NCBI GenBank assembly: GCA_030733815.1
Contig: JAUZQE010000002.1
Location: 107,225 to 171,224, forward strand
DNA from: Yanghanlia caeni
Lineage (GTDB): Bacteria; Pseudomonadota; Gammaproteobacteria; Burkholderiales; Burkholderiaceae_B
Reading direction: 5' to 3'
Length of the DNA: 64,000 nt
Part shown: piece by piece, positions 1 through 8,068 of the stretch
Position numbering within the stretch: position 1 is the stretch's first letter
How the letters are laid out: each line of letters starts with the position of its first letter
Translations under genes and position numbers: made by a program
Notes under the pieces: model-generated
The model's database searches: none
What the model was told of the DNA's origin: nothing
Seen by the model: the letters and a program-made list of their open reading frames with translations, nothing else

Positions 1-2
1 AG

Positions 3-1064
3 AAGGCGCGCGCCGCCGGACTCCTGACGCCGCATGCTTCGCGCGAAATGGGCGGTCTGGGCCTGACCCACATCGAAAAAGCCATCGTCTTTGAAGAGGC
101 CGGCTATTCGTGGCTCGGCCCCACGGCGCTCAACATCCATGCGCCCGACGAGGGCAACATTCACCTGATGGAAGAAGTGGCCACGCCCGCGCAGAAGGAG
201 CGCTGGCTGCGCCCGCAGGTCGAAGGCCATATCCGTTCCTGCTTTGCCATGACCGAGCCGGATCCGGGTGCCGGCGCCGACCCGAGCATGCTGCGCACGA
301 CAGCCACGCGTGACGGCAAGGGCTATCGCATCAACGGCCGCAAGTGGTTCATTACCGGCGCCGACGGGGCCAGCTACGCCATCATCATGGCGCGCACCGA
401 AGACGGCAATGCCACCATGTTCCTGGCCGACATGGATCAGCCGGGCATCCGCCTCGAACGCAACATGGACGCGATGGACAGCTGCTTCACCGGCGGCCAT
501 GGCGTGCTGGTGTTCGACAACCTGTACGTGCCTGAAGAAGACATCTTGGGCGAACTGGGCAAGGGCTTCCGCTACGCACAGGTGCGTCTGGCCCCGGCGC
601 GCCTGACGCACTGCATGCGCTGGCTGGGCCAGGCACGCCGTGCCAACGATGCGGCGGTGGAATACGCCAGCCGTCGCCATGCATTTGGCAAGCCCCTGGC
701 CGAACACGAGGGTGTCGGCTTCATGCTCGCCGACAACGACATGGATATCCACACCGCCCGCCTGCACATCTGGCACACGGCGTGGCTGCTCGACAAGGGT
801 GAGCGCTGCAACTTCGAATCCAGCCGTGCCAAGGTCGTGTGTTCCGAAGCTGAATGGCGCGTCGTCGACCGCTGCGTGCAGATTCTGGGCGGGCAGGGCG
901 TGACGGCCGAGAAGGAGGTCATGCGCATCTTCACCGACATGCGCGCATTCCGCATTTATGACGGCCCGAGCGAGGTGCACCGCTGGAGCATGGCCCGCAA
1001 GATCGTGCATGCCGCCCAGAAGGCCCGCGAAGCCGCTGCCGCGCAACAGGGAGGCCAGGCATGA
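3..1064 (+). CDS. Acyl-CoA dehydrogenase family protein, 5' end outside window
   Basis: FAD-dependent dehydrogenase acting on acyl-CoA thioesters. The frame is open from base 3 to the window edge. The 15 codons before the first ATG (base 48) read KARAAGLLTPHASRE and run smoothly into the family block MGGLGLTHIEKA, so 48 is not the start; roughly 40-50 N-terminal residues are missing compared with a ~400 aa family. Visible signatures are FAMTEPD (substrate/FAD region), WFITGADGA and the C-terminal RIYDGPSEVHR. Having D where many family members have the catalytic E (YEG) is the variant I associate with ACAD10/11-like and LvaC-like proteins. It overlaps the next gene by 4 bp (ATGA) and shares an operon with an SDR and an APH-type kinase, which suggests 4-hydroxyacyl-CoA chemistry rather than simple beta-oxidation. 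The family is certain; the substrate is inferred. Confidence 0.9.
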   Translation, partial: KARAAGLLTPHASREMGGLGLTHIEKAIVFEEAGYSWLGPTALNIHAPDEGNIHLMEEVATPAQKERWLRPQVEGHIRSCFAMTEPDPGAGADPSMLRTTATRDGKGYRINGRKWFITGADGASYAIIMARTEDGNATMFLADMDQPGIRLERNMDAMDSCFTGGHGVLVFDNLYVPEEDILGELGKGFRYAQVRLAPARLTHCMRWLGQARRANDAAVEYASRRHAFGKPLAEHEGVGFMLADNDMDIHTARLHIWHTAWLLDKGERCNFESSRAKVVCSEAEWRVVDRCVQILGGQGVTAEKEVMRIFTDMRAFRIYDGPSEVHRWSMARKIVHAAQKAREAAAAQQGGQA

Positions 1065-1846
1065 ACAACACCGTGCTGAACGCATTCGACATGCAGGGTC
1101 GCGGGGTGCTGGTGACGGGTGCTTCCAGCGGCCTGGGACGGCATTTTGCGCAGTTGTTTGCTGCGGCGGGTGCCCGCGTGGCACTGGCTGCGCGCCGCGT
1201 CGACAAGCTCGAGGAAACGGTCAACGCCATTGTCGGGGCGGGTGGTTCGGCCCGTGCGGTGGCGCTCGACGTCACCGATTCCGCCAGTGTCACTGCCTGT
1301 TTCGACGAACTGGACGGCTGGTTCCGTGGGGGCGCGCCCGACGTGGTGGTGAATAACGCCGGCGTGACCGTGACGGCCTCGCTGCTCAAACAGACCGAAG
1401 CCGACTGGGATCACGTGGTGGACACCAACCTCAAAGGCTGCTGGCTGGTCGCCACCGAGGCGGGGCGCCGCATGGTTGCCGCACAGCGCGGCGGTGCGAT
1501 CGTGAATGTGGCCTCGATTCTGGGCAAACGCGTGGCGGGGGGCGTGGCGCCTTACGCCATCAGCAAGGCCGGTGTCGTACAGGCGACGAAGGTCATGGCG
1601 CTTGAGCTGGCCCGCCACAACATTCGGGTCAATGCGCTGCTGCCTGGTTACGTCGTCACCGACCTCAATCGCGATTTTCTGCACAGCGAAGCGGGTCAGA
1701 AACTGCTCGCACGCATTCCCAGCCGCAAGTTCCTGGCCCTGACCGACCTCGACGGCCCCATGCTGCTGCTGGCAAGCGATGCCGGCGCGGCCATGACGGG
1801 TTCCTGTCTCGCGGTCGACGGCGGCCACCTCGTGAGTTCTCTGTAA
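1061..1846 (+). CDS. SDR family NAD(P)-dependent oxidoreductase
   Basis: Classical short-chain dehydrogenase/reductase of 261 aa, the usual family length. The N-terminal Rossmann motif TGASSGLG binds NAD(P), NNAG follows the fourth strand, and the catalytic YAISK pair follows a serine in NVASILG. It starts inside the stop codon of the acyl-CoA dehydrogenase (ATGA overlap), so the two are translationally coupled. The kinase-like gene starts 17 bp after its stop. In the lva pathway an SDR (LvaD) reduces levulinyl-CoA to 4-hydroxyvaleryl-CoA; the same role on an unknown 4-oxoacyl-CoA is an inference from neighbourhood. It could equally be a 3-hydroxyacyl-CoA dehydrogenase. Confidence 0.88.
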   Translation: MNNTVLNAFDMQGRGVLVTGASSGLGRHFAQLFAAAGARVALAARRVDKLEETVNAIVGAGGSARAVALDVTDSASVTACFDELDGWFRGGAPDVVVNNAGVTVTASLLKQTEADWDHVVDTNLKGCWLVATEAGRRMVAAQRGGAIVNVASILGKRVAGGVAPYAISKAGVVQATKVMALELARHNIRVNALLPGYVVTDLNRDFLHSEAGQKLLARIPSRKFLALTDLDGPMLLLASDAGAAMTGSCLAVDGGHLVSSL

Positions 1847-1863
1847 ATGCATCGAACCGGATC

Positions 1864-2904
1864 ATGACGCAGACCACCGCAACGATTCCCTTCAACGTGG
1901 AACGCCTCGCCGGCTACCTGACCCGTCAGGGCCTGAACGACGGCGGGCCGATCACGCTGGCCCCGCTTTCGGGCGGGCAGTCGAACCCGACTTTTCGCAT
2001 TCAGGCGGGTGAGCGCGCCTATGTACTGCGCAAGAAGCCCGAAGGCACGCTGCTGCCCGGTGCTCACGCGGTCGACCGCGAATACCGCGTGATGCGCGCC
2101 CTGCGCGACACCGATGTGCCGGTGCCCGAAATGCATGCCTACTGTGATGACGAATCGGTCATTGGCACACCCTTCTATGTCATGGAATGGCTTGAAGGGC
2201 GCATTTTCTTCGACCAGTCGCTGCCCGGCATGTCGCCCGCCGAGCGCGCTCGGCTGTACGCGGAAATGAACCGGGTGATCGCGGCACTGCATGCTTTGGA
2301 TTACACCGCCGTGGGGCTCGAGACCTTCGGCCGGCCGGGCAACTACTTCGCTCGCCAGATTTCGCGCTGGTCGCGCCAGGCGCAGGAATCGACGCTGCCG
2401 ATGAGCGAGGCCATGCGCAAGCTGATCGAGTGGTTGCCGGCTCACATCCCGCAAGACGACGAAACAACGATCGTGCATGGCGACTTCCGGCTCGACAACC
2501 TGGTGTTTCACCCCACCGAGCCGCGCGTGATCGGTCTCCTCGACTGGGAGCTGTCCACGCTGGGGCACCCTCTGGGCGATTTCGCGTACCACTGCATGAG
2601 CTGGCGCATTCCGGCCAACGTATGGCGCGGTATAGGCGGACTCGATCTGGCCGCGCTGGGCATCCCGTCGGAAGCCGAGCACGTGCGCGCATACGTCGGC
2701 GCAACGGGTCGCGACCCCTCCGAGCATTGGGAGTTCTACATGGCCTACAACCTGTTTCGCATGGCCGCCATCCTGCGCGGCATCGGCCAGCGAGTGCTGG
2801 ACGGCACGGCCGAAGCGCTCGATGCGGCCGAAACGGCGTCCAAGGCCGACCCGCTGGCGGAGATCGGTTGGGAGTGTGCGAAGCGTTACGGGGCGGAGGG
2901 CTGA
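1864..2904 (+). CDS. APH-family phosphotransferase (ACAD10/11 or LvaA-like kinase)
   Basis: 346 aa protein with the aminoglycoside phosphotransferase/choline kinase fold. Kinase motifs are intact: YVLRKKPEG (nucleotide-binding Lys), IVHGDFRLDN (catalytic loop, Asp and Asn) and GLLDWELSTLGHP (metal-binding Asp). In animals this domain is fused to an acyl-CoA dehydrogenase in ACAD10/11, and in Pseudomonas putida LvaA phosphorylates 4-hydroxyvaleryl-CoA; both are known for the family. Lying two genes after an acyl-CoA dehydrogenase, it most likely phosphorylates a hydroxyacyl-CoA, not an antibiotic. No small LvaB-like partner gene is visible. The ATG at 1864 is used; it lies 17 bp after the SDR stop. 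Confidence 0.85.
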   Translation: MTQTTATIPFNVERLAGYLTRQGLNDGGPITLAPLSGGQSNPTFRIQAGERAYVLRKKPEGTLLPGAHAVDREYRVMRALRDTDVPVPEMHAYCDDESVIGTPFYVMEWLEGRIFFDQSLPGMSPAERARLYAEMNRVIAALHALDYTAVGLETFGRPGNYFARQISRWSRQAQESTLPMSEAMRKLIEWLPAHIPQDDETTIVHGDFRLDNLVFHPTEPRVIGLLDWELSTLGHPLGDFAYHCMSWRIPANVWRGIGGLDLAALGIPSEAEHVRAYVGATGRDPSEHWEFYMAYNLFRMAAILRGIGQRVLDGTAEALDAAETASKADPLAEIGWECAKRYGAEG

Positions 2905-2959
2905 GCAGGCCGTTCGCACAGGATTCAAACGACACGACAAGAATGTCATGGGAGACAGC

Positions 2960-3016
2960 ATGAACCCGAGTCAACGCGAAGTCAGCGGGCGCCCCGCCAC
3001 AAGGAGGGCGCCATGA
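2960..3016 (+). CDS. Possible 18-codon leader ORF coupled to the next gene
   Basis: An ATG preceded by GGGAGA at good spacing opens a short frame, MNPSQREVSGRPATRRAP, whose TGA overlaps the ATG of the following flavoprotein gene by 4 bases (ATGA). It sits in the 108 bp gap between two operons. The arrangement would allow translational coupling. No protein family can be assigned to 18 residues, and an in-frame ATG at 2948 is also possible. It may simply be chance in GC-rich DNA. Confidence 0.25.
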   Translation: MNPSQREVSGRPATRRAP

Positions 3017-4251
3017 CGACCATCATCCTGGGGGCGGGCCTTGCCGGTGTGACCACCGCCTGGTACCTGGCCGCCGAAGGCCGCAAGGTGAAGGTGATCG
3101 ATCGCCAGCCGGTCGCGGCCAATGAAACGAGCTACGCCAATGCCGGCATGATCGCTCCGGGTCATGCCTACACCTGGGCTTCGCCGCGGGCGCCCGGCAT
3201 ATTGTGGCGTTCGCTGCGCGACCGCAATCAGGCGCTGGTATTGCGACCCAATCTGAACCCGCGCATGTGGGCCTGGCTGTGGCAGTTCCTGTTGAATTGC
3301 AGCGCCGACAAGGCGCGGCGCAACACGGCGCGCAAACTCGTGATGTGCCTGTATTCGCAGCAGGAATTGCGCACGCTCACCGAGAAGCTGGATCTGCAGT
3401 ACGACCTTCTGAGCACGGGGGCACTGTACCTGTACCGCGACGAGGAGATCCTGCAAAAAGGCCTGGCCAACATGCAGGTTCTGGTTGATGGCGGCGTACC
3501 GCTGCGCGGGGTAACGCGCGAAGAGGCCATTCAGCGTGAGCCGGCGCTGGCGCAGTGCCAGTTTGCCGGTGCGATTCTGAGCCCCACCGACGAGAGCGGC
3601 GACGCGCGCATGTTCACGCGCAATCTGGCCGCCAAGTGCGAAGAAGCCGGTGTCGAGTTCCTGATGGACACTCACATCGAGCGCATCGAGTCCGAGGGCG
3701 ATCGCATTACCGGTGTGCGCACGAGCCAGGGGCTGATCCAGGGCGATGAGTATGTGCTGGCGCTGGGCTGCGATTCGCCGCTGCTGTCACATGCGCTGGG
3801 CTACCGCCTGCCGGTGTACCCGGTGAAGGGTTACTCGGTCACGTTCCCCATTGGCGAGAACCACCAGGCACCCAGCATGTGCGGCGTCGATGAACAGGCC
3901 CTTGTTGCCTGGGCGCGCTACGGCAATCGTCTGCGGCTCACCGCCACGGCCGAGTTCACCGGATACGACCGCAGCCACAAGCCCAGCGACTTCGAACCCA
4001 TGCTGAAAGTGGCCCGGCAGCTCTTTCCGAACGGAGCCGACTACAGCCAGCCCGATTACTGGGCCGGCCTGCGGCCCATGACGCCGGAAGGCACTCCCAT
4101 ACTCGGCAAGAGCCGTCATCGCAACCTTTACCTGAACACCGGCCACGGGCACATGGGCTGGACCATGGCCTGCGGCACGGCCCGAGTCGTCACCGACATC
4201 ATGCAGGGCAGGGCACCCGAGATCGATATCACCGGAATGACACTGAAATGA
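3013..4251 (+). CDS. D-amino acid dehydrogenase-like FAD oxidoreductase (DadA family)
   Basis: 412 aa DAO-superfamily flavoprotein, close to the ~415-430 aa of DadA. The N-terminal dinucleotide motif GAGLAGVTTAWYLA is followed by an acidic strand end (VKVIDRQ), then SYANAGMIAPGH, which matches the DadA/ThiO FAD region. Near the C-terminus YWAGLRPMTPEGTPI and NLYLNTGHGHMGWTMACG are typical of DadA. The family oxidatively deaminates D-amino acids (or secondary amines) and passes electrons to the respiratory chain. An AAGGAGG Shine-Dalgarno 8 bases upstream supports the start. It overlaps the racemase-like gene by 4 bp and leads the transporter operon, so it probably oxidises the imported compound. 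The exact substrate is unknown. Confidence 0.82.
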   Translation: MTTIILGAGLAGVTTAWYLAAEGRKVKVIDRQPVAANETSYANAGMIAPGHAYTWASPRAPGILWRSLRDRNQALVLRPNLNPRMWAWLWQFLLNCSADKARRNTARKLVMCLYSQQELRTLTEKLDLQYDLLSTGALYLYRDEEILQKGLANMQVLVDGGVPLRGVTREEAIQREPALAQCQFAGAILSPTDESGDARMFTRNLAAKCEEAGVEFLMDTHIERIESEGDRITGVRTSQGLIQGDEYVLALGCDSPLLSHALGYRLPVYPVKGYSVTFPIGENHQAPSMCGVDEQALVAWARYGNRLRLTATAEFTGYDRSHKPSDFEPMLKVARQLFPNGADYSQPDYWAGLRPMTPEGTPILGKSRHRNLYLNTGHGHMGWTMACGTARVVTDIMQGRAPEIDITGMTLK

Positions 4252-5021
4252 CCACTACGCTTGACACCACACCCTACGAAATTCTGCCGTTCAACATGGA
4301 CGCCGGGCTCATGTCCCGTGCCGCGATCGGCCTCATCGTGCTCTCCATCGATCAGACCATGGAGTACGAATGGCGTCGCATCATCGATCTGCCGGGAGTG
4401 GCCTTTTTCGAGTCGCGCATTCCCTGCCCGCCGGACATCACGCCCGAGACGCTGATGGAGATGAAGAAGGACATCGCCGCCGGCACCGAGCTGCTGCTTC
4501 CCGGGCTCGATCTCGACGTCGTGGCCTTTGGTTGCACGTCGGGCGCCATCGTGATCGGTGAAGAGGAGATCTTCAACCAGATTCACCGGGTGCGTCCCGG
4601 CGTGGCGTGCACCACGCCGATCACTGCCGCCATGGCCGGCCTCAAGAAGCTCGGGGCACGCCGCATCGCGCTGCTGACGCCGTATGTCGAGTCGGTGAAC
4701 AACCTGTTCAAGAAGCATATCGAAGCGCAGGGGGTGGAAATCGCCCGGATCGCCACCTTCAACCACGCCGTCGATGCCGAGGTGGCGCGTATCGATGCCG
4801 AGACGCTCAAGAGCGCCATTCTCAAGGTTGGCGTTGCCGATGACGTGGACGCCGTGTTCGTGTCGTGCACCAGCCTGCGCATGGCTGACCATCACCGCGA
4901 GGTTGAACAGCTGCTGGGCAAGCCCGTCGTGGCGAGCAACAGCGCCATGGCCTGGCATGCCATGCGATTGGCCGGTGTCGACGATGTATTGCCGCAATGG
5001 GGCCGTCTGTTCGAGGTCTGA
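4248..5021 (+). CDS. Asp/Glu racemase superfamily enzyme (maleate isomerase / EutA-like)
   Basis: 257 aa protein of the Asp/Glu/hydantoin racemase, arylmalonate decarboxylase and maleate cis-trans isomerase superfamily. The two expected active-site cysteines are present: FGCTSGAIVIGE at about residue 90 and VSCTSLRMADH at about residue 206. The N-terminal segment RAAIGLIVLSIDQTMEYEW resembles maleate isomerase and the ectoine-utilisation protein EutA. Its start overlaps the stop of the DadA-like gene (ATGA), so the two are coupled. Racemisation or isomerisation of the imported substrate before oxidation is a reasonable inference. Racemase, isomerase and decarboxylase activities cannot be told apart from sequence alone. 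Confidence 0.75.
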   Translation: MTTTLDTTPYEILPFNMDAGLMSRAAIGLIVLSIDQTMEYEWRRIIDLPGVAFFESRIPCPPDITPETLMEMKKDIAAGTELLLPGLDLDVVAFGCTSGAIVIGEEEIFNQIHRVRPGVACTTPITAAMAGLKKLGARRIALLTPYVESVNNLFKKHIEAQGVEIARIATFNHAVDAEVARIDAETLKSAILKVGVADDVDAVFVSCTSLRMADHHREVEQLLGKPVVASNSAMAWHAMRLAGVDDVLPQWGRLFEV

Positions 5022-5112
5022 TCGCGACGTCGCGGCTGCCGGCCCGGCAGGTGGCCGCAGCAATGAAGCTTTACCTGTGGAGCATTACCAAAAACCCTCT
5101 AGGAGACAATAG

Positions 5113-6228
5113 ATGAAGAAGCGGAACTTCCTCAAACTGGCTGCCGGCACGCTGCTGGTAAGCGGCATCTTTTCCACGGCCTGGGCGCAGGACACCATCT
5201 CGATCGGTGCGGTACTGCCCCTGACCGGCCCGTCGGCCACCGTTGGTGAAGACATTCGCCGCGGCATCGAGCTGGGCGTCGAGCACGTGAATGCCAACGG
5301 CGGCGTGCTTGGCAAGAAGCTGAACGTGATCATCGAGGACTCGGGCAACAACCCCACCTCGGCGCTCACCGCCGCGCGCAAGCTCGCCACCGTCGACAAA
5401 GTGCCGGCCGTCATGGGTGAGTACTCTTCCAGCATCACGCTGCCCATGGCGCAGTATCTGGTGAAGGAGAACGTCGTTCACCTGAACATTGGCAGTAGCA
5501 GCAACAAGATCCGTGAACTCGGCCCCTCGGCCTTCAACATCATCGGTCTGGAAGAAAACGGCAACCGTTTCGCGGCAAAGGATGTGTATGACCTGGGCCA
5601 CCGCAACATTGCCCTGATCGCTCCGAACAACGCCTACGGTCAGGGCGTTGCGCACGGCTTCAAGGAAGAGTTCGAGAAGCTGGGCGGCAAGGTCACGGCA
5701 CAGGTGCTGTACACCGGGGGTCAGTCGACGTATCGCCGCGAGCTGCAGCAGCTGGCCCGCGCGAACCCCGACGCCTTCCTGTACACGGCCTATGGTCATG
5801 AATCGGCCGTGATCAACCGCGAAGGCAAGGAACTGGGTCTGCGCAATGTGCCCTGGTACGCCTACATCATGAGCATGAGTGTGTCCGACACGCCGGCCGA
5901 GATCGCTGAAGGCCAGATCGGCATGGAACTGGGCTCACCCACCGGCGAGCTGGGCAAGAAGTACGAAGAAGCCTTCAAGGCGAAGCACAGCGAAGGGTTC
6001 AAGACCGCCTTCAACGGCTACGGCTATGACGGCGTGCTGCTGATGGCCGCGGCGATCGAAAAGGGCAAGGGCACTTCGCCCGCCGAGATCGTTGCCGGTC
6101 TCAAGGCGGTTGGCGCCGAAGGCTTCACGGGTGTCACCGGCGAGATCAAGTTCGACGACGAAGGTCAGCGCATCGATCCGCCGTACGACCGCCTGAAGTA
6201 CGAAGGCGGCAAGCTCGTGCTGCGTTAA
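5113..6228 (+). CDS. LIV-type ABC transporter periplasmic substrate-binding protein
   Basis: 371 aa periplasmic binding protein of the LivK/Leu-Ile-Val-binding family (type I fold). The N-terminus has a signal peptide: KKR, a hydrophobic stretch LAAGTLLVSGIFSTAWA, and probable cleavage after AWA. The mature start DTISIGAVLPLTGP and the following GEDIRRGIELGVEHVNANGG are the standard ligand-binding entry of this family. A Shine-Dalgarno AGGAG lies 9 bases upstream of the ATG. It is the first gene of a complete importer (binding protein, two permeases, two ATPases). LIV-type binding proteins take up amino acids, amides, urea, aromatic acids and other small molecules, so specificity is unassigned; the neighbours suggest an amino-acid-like ligand. 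Confidence 0.9.
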   Translation: MKKRNFLKLAAGTLLVSGIFSTAWAQDTISIGAVLPLTGPSATVGEDIRRGIELGVEHVNANGGVLGKKLNVIIEDSGNNPTSALTAARKLATVDKVPAVMGEYSSSITLPMAQYLVKENVVHLNIGSSSNKIRELGPSAFNIIGLEENGNRFAAKDVYDLGHRNIALIAPNNAYGQGVAHGFKEEFEKLGGKVTAQVLYTGGQSTYRRELQQLARANPDAFLYTAYGHESAVINREGKELGLRNVPWYAYIMSMSVSDTPAEIAEGQIGMELGSPTGELGKKYEEAFKAKHSEGFKTAFNGYGYDGVLLMAAAIEKGKGTSPAEIVAGLKAVGAEGFTGVTGEIKFDDEGQRIDPPYDRLKYEGGKLVLR

Positions 6229-6248
6229 TTCAAGGCTGATTCATCGAT

Positions 6249-6273
6249 GTGCGGCGCATGGATGGCGCCGCAC
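6249..6273 (+). terminator. GC-rich hairpin between binding protein and permease genes
   Basis: Perfect 9 bp inverted repeat GTGCGGCGC / GCGCCGCAC with a 7-base loop, 20 bases after the binding-protein stop and 21 bases before the permease ATG. There is no U-run, so it is more likely an mRNA-stabilising or partial-attenuation stem that keeps binding protein in excess over the membrane subunits, a common arrangement in ABC importer operons. Function is inferred. Confidence 0.5.
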
Positions 6274-6294
6274 ATCCTTCAGGAGCAAATTGCG

Positions 6295-7188
6295 ATGTTG
6301 CAATTTCTGGTAGACGCCTTGCTGCGTACGGCCGACCTGGCGCTCATCACGCTGGGTCTCAGTATGCTGTATGGGCTGATCAAGTTCCCCAACATTGCCC
6401 ACGTGCAGTACGCAATGTGCGGTGCTTTTCTGGCCTATGCGCTCAACAGCATCGGGTTGCCGCTCGTTGTTGCGCTCGTGCTGGCTTCGGTGCTGACCGG
6501 CGTGCTGACTCTGGGCGTGCAGCTGTTGGTGTTCGACCGCCTGCTCAAGAGTGGCCCGGCCATTGCCATGATCGGCTCTCTGGCCGTGTCCATGGTATTG
6601 GTCGCCTGTGTGCTGGGCCTTGCGGGTTCCTTTCCGCACATGTTTTCGATGCCGTATACCGAACCCCTGGTTTTTGGTGGCGCGCGCATTTCCAAGACGC
6701 AGTTGTGGTTCGTTGCGACCACGGTGGTGCTGCTTGCGCTGTTCGTGCTGCTTCTCTTTCATACGCAGATTGGCCGGGCCATGCGTGCGCTCGCCTGCAA
6801 CCCCGCGCTGGCTGACGCATCGGGCCTGAACGCCCGACGCATCACCAATGGCGTGACCCTCATCAGCGGAATGCTGGCCGGCCTGGGCGGCAGCATGCTG
6901 GCATTGTCGACCGGTGCACACGTGAATCTGGGCTACGACCTGCTGCTGCCGGTGTTTGCCGCGGCGATTCTGGGCGGCCTGGGCAATCCGCTGGGCGCGG
7001 TGGCCGGTGCGCTGCTGATCGCGCTGACCGAAACAACCGTGACCAACATCAACTTCGGGCCGCTGTTCGGCGAGTATCTGCTGTTCCTGCCCGTTTCCTA
7101 CATCAGTGCCGCGTCGTTCCTGATCCTGCTGCTGGCGTTGCTGTTCAAGCCTTACGGCCTGTTCGACAGGGAGGTGCGCCGTGTATGA
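6295..7188 (+). CDS. LIV-type ABC transporter permease (LivH type)
   Basis: 297 aa inner-membrane permease with about eight hydrophobic segments. The LivH-type start MLQFLVDALLRTADLALITLG and the signature GLGGSMLALSTG...AAILGGLGNPLGAVAGALLIA near the C-terminus (the ATPase-contact loop) are present. The ATG at 6295 is chosen over an in-frame ATG at 6247 because AGGAG lies 9 bases before it and the upstream codons run through the hairpin. The 3' end overlaps the second permease by 8 bp. Confidence 0.9.
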   Translation: MLQFLVDALLRTADLALITLGLSMLYGLIKFPNIAHVQYAMCGAFLAYALNSIGLPLVVALVLASVLTGVLTLGVQLLVFDRLLKSGPAIAMIGSLAVSMVLVACVLGLAGSFPHMFSMPYTEPLVFGGARISKTQLWFVATTVVLLALFVLLLFHTQIGRAMRALACNPALADASGLNARRITNGVTLISGMLAGLGGSMLALSTGAHVNLGYDLLLPVFAAAILGGLGNPLGAVAGALLIALTETTVTNINFGPLFGEYLLFLPVSYISAASFLILLLALLFKPYGLFDREVRRV

Positions 7189-8068
7189 CTTTCTGATCTT
7201 TACCGTCACGATCGCCGGTATCTACGCGATCATGGCGCTGGGCCTGAACGTACTGGCCGGTTATAGCGGCCTGCTCAATTTCGGGCATATCGCATTTGCC
7301 GGCATCGGGGCCTATGCCACCGGTATCGCCCACGCGCGTGGCTGGCCCGTGCTGGTGGGCATTCCCCTGGGCATGATCGCGGCCATGATCCTGGGCGTGG
7401 CCATGGCACGCATGGGGCGCAGGCTGGCGGCCGACTACTGGGGCATTGCCACGCTGGCGGTGGCGGAAATCCTGCGCACCGTGGCGCTGAATGAAGACGC
7501 GCTGACCGGTGGTGCCAACGGAATCGCGGGCATTCCGGGGCTCTTTGAATCCATGCCGGGGCAGTGGGGGCAGTTCTACTTCACCGTGCTGGTGCTCGCC
7601 CTGGTGGTCCTGATCGCGATTCTCTCCGTACGATTGGGCGACGGGCGCTTTGGCCGGGCTCTGCGGCTGATGCGCGAGCAGCCTGCGCTTGCGGCCTGCA
7701 TGGGATACGACCTGCTCAAGCTCAAGACGCATGCCCTGATGTGCGGGGGTGCCATCACGGCGCTGGCCGGTTCGCTGTACGCGCATTATTTCAACTTCGC
7801 CGGCACCGAGTTCATGCTGGCGGCCGAGACCTTCGTGCTGTGGACCATGGTCATGATCGGTGGCATCGGTCGTACCGGCGGTGTGATCCTGGGCGTGGTT
7901 CTGGTTCAGGCGGTGTATGCCTTCGTACCGTTCCTGCGCGACATGCTGGGCTTCGGCTCCGACGTCGCCGGCGCGCTGCGACTGGGGCTCATCGGTACGC
8001 TGCTCCTGCTCTGCCTGATGTGGCGTCGCGAAGGTCTGTTGCCTGAAAAACTGAGGAATCCGGCATGA
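7181..8068 (+). CDS. LIV-type ABC transporter permease (LivM type)
   Basis: 295 aa polytopic membrane protein of the LivM family. It starts at a GTG (codon read as Met) with a strong AGGGAGG Shine-Dalgarno 7 bases upstream, 8 bp inside the preceding permease gene. The family blocks GLNVLAGYSGLLNFGHIAFAG near the N-terminus and AGSLYAHYFNFAG...WTMVMIGGIGRTGG in the second half are clear. It pairs with the LivH-type subunit to form the transmembrane channel. Its stop overlaps the start of the first ATPase gene by 4 bp. Confidence 0.9.
   Translation: MYDFLIFTVTIAGIYAIMALGLNVLAGYSGLLNFGHIAFAGIGAYATGIAHARGWPVLVGIPLGMIAAMILGVAMARMGRRLAADYWGIATLAVAEILRTVALNEDALTGGANGIAGIPGLFESMPGQWGQFYFTVLVLALVVLIAILSVRLGDGRFGRALRLMREQPALAACMGYDLLKLKTHALMCGGAITALAGSLYAHYFNFAGTEFMLAAETFVLWTMVMIGGIGRTGGVILGVVLVQAVYAFVPFLRDMLGFGSDVAGALRLGLIGTLLLLCLMWRREGLLPEKLRNPA

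Noticed and set aside
48..1064. ATG at 48 as the true start of the acyl-CoA dehydrogenase
   Set aside because: The frame is open to the window edge and the residues before it continue the family sequence, so the gene is cut by the window.
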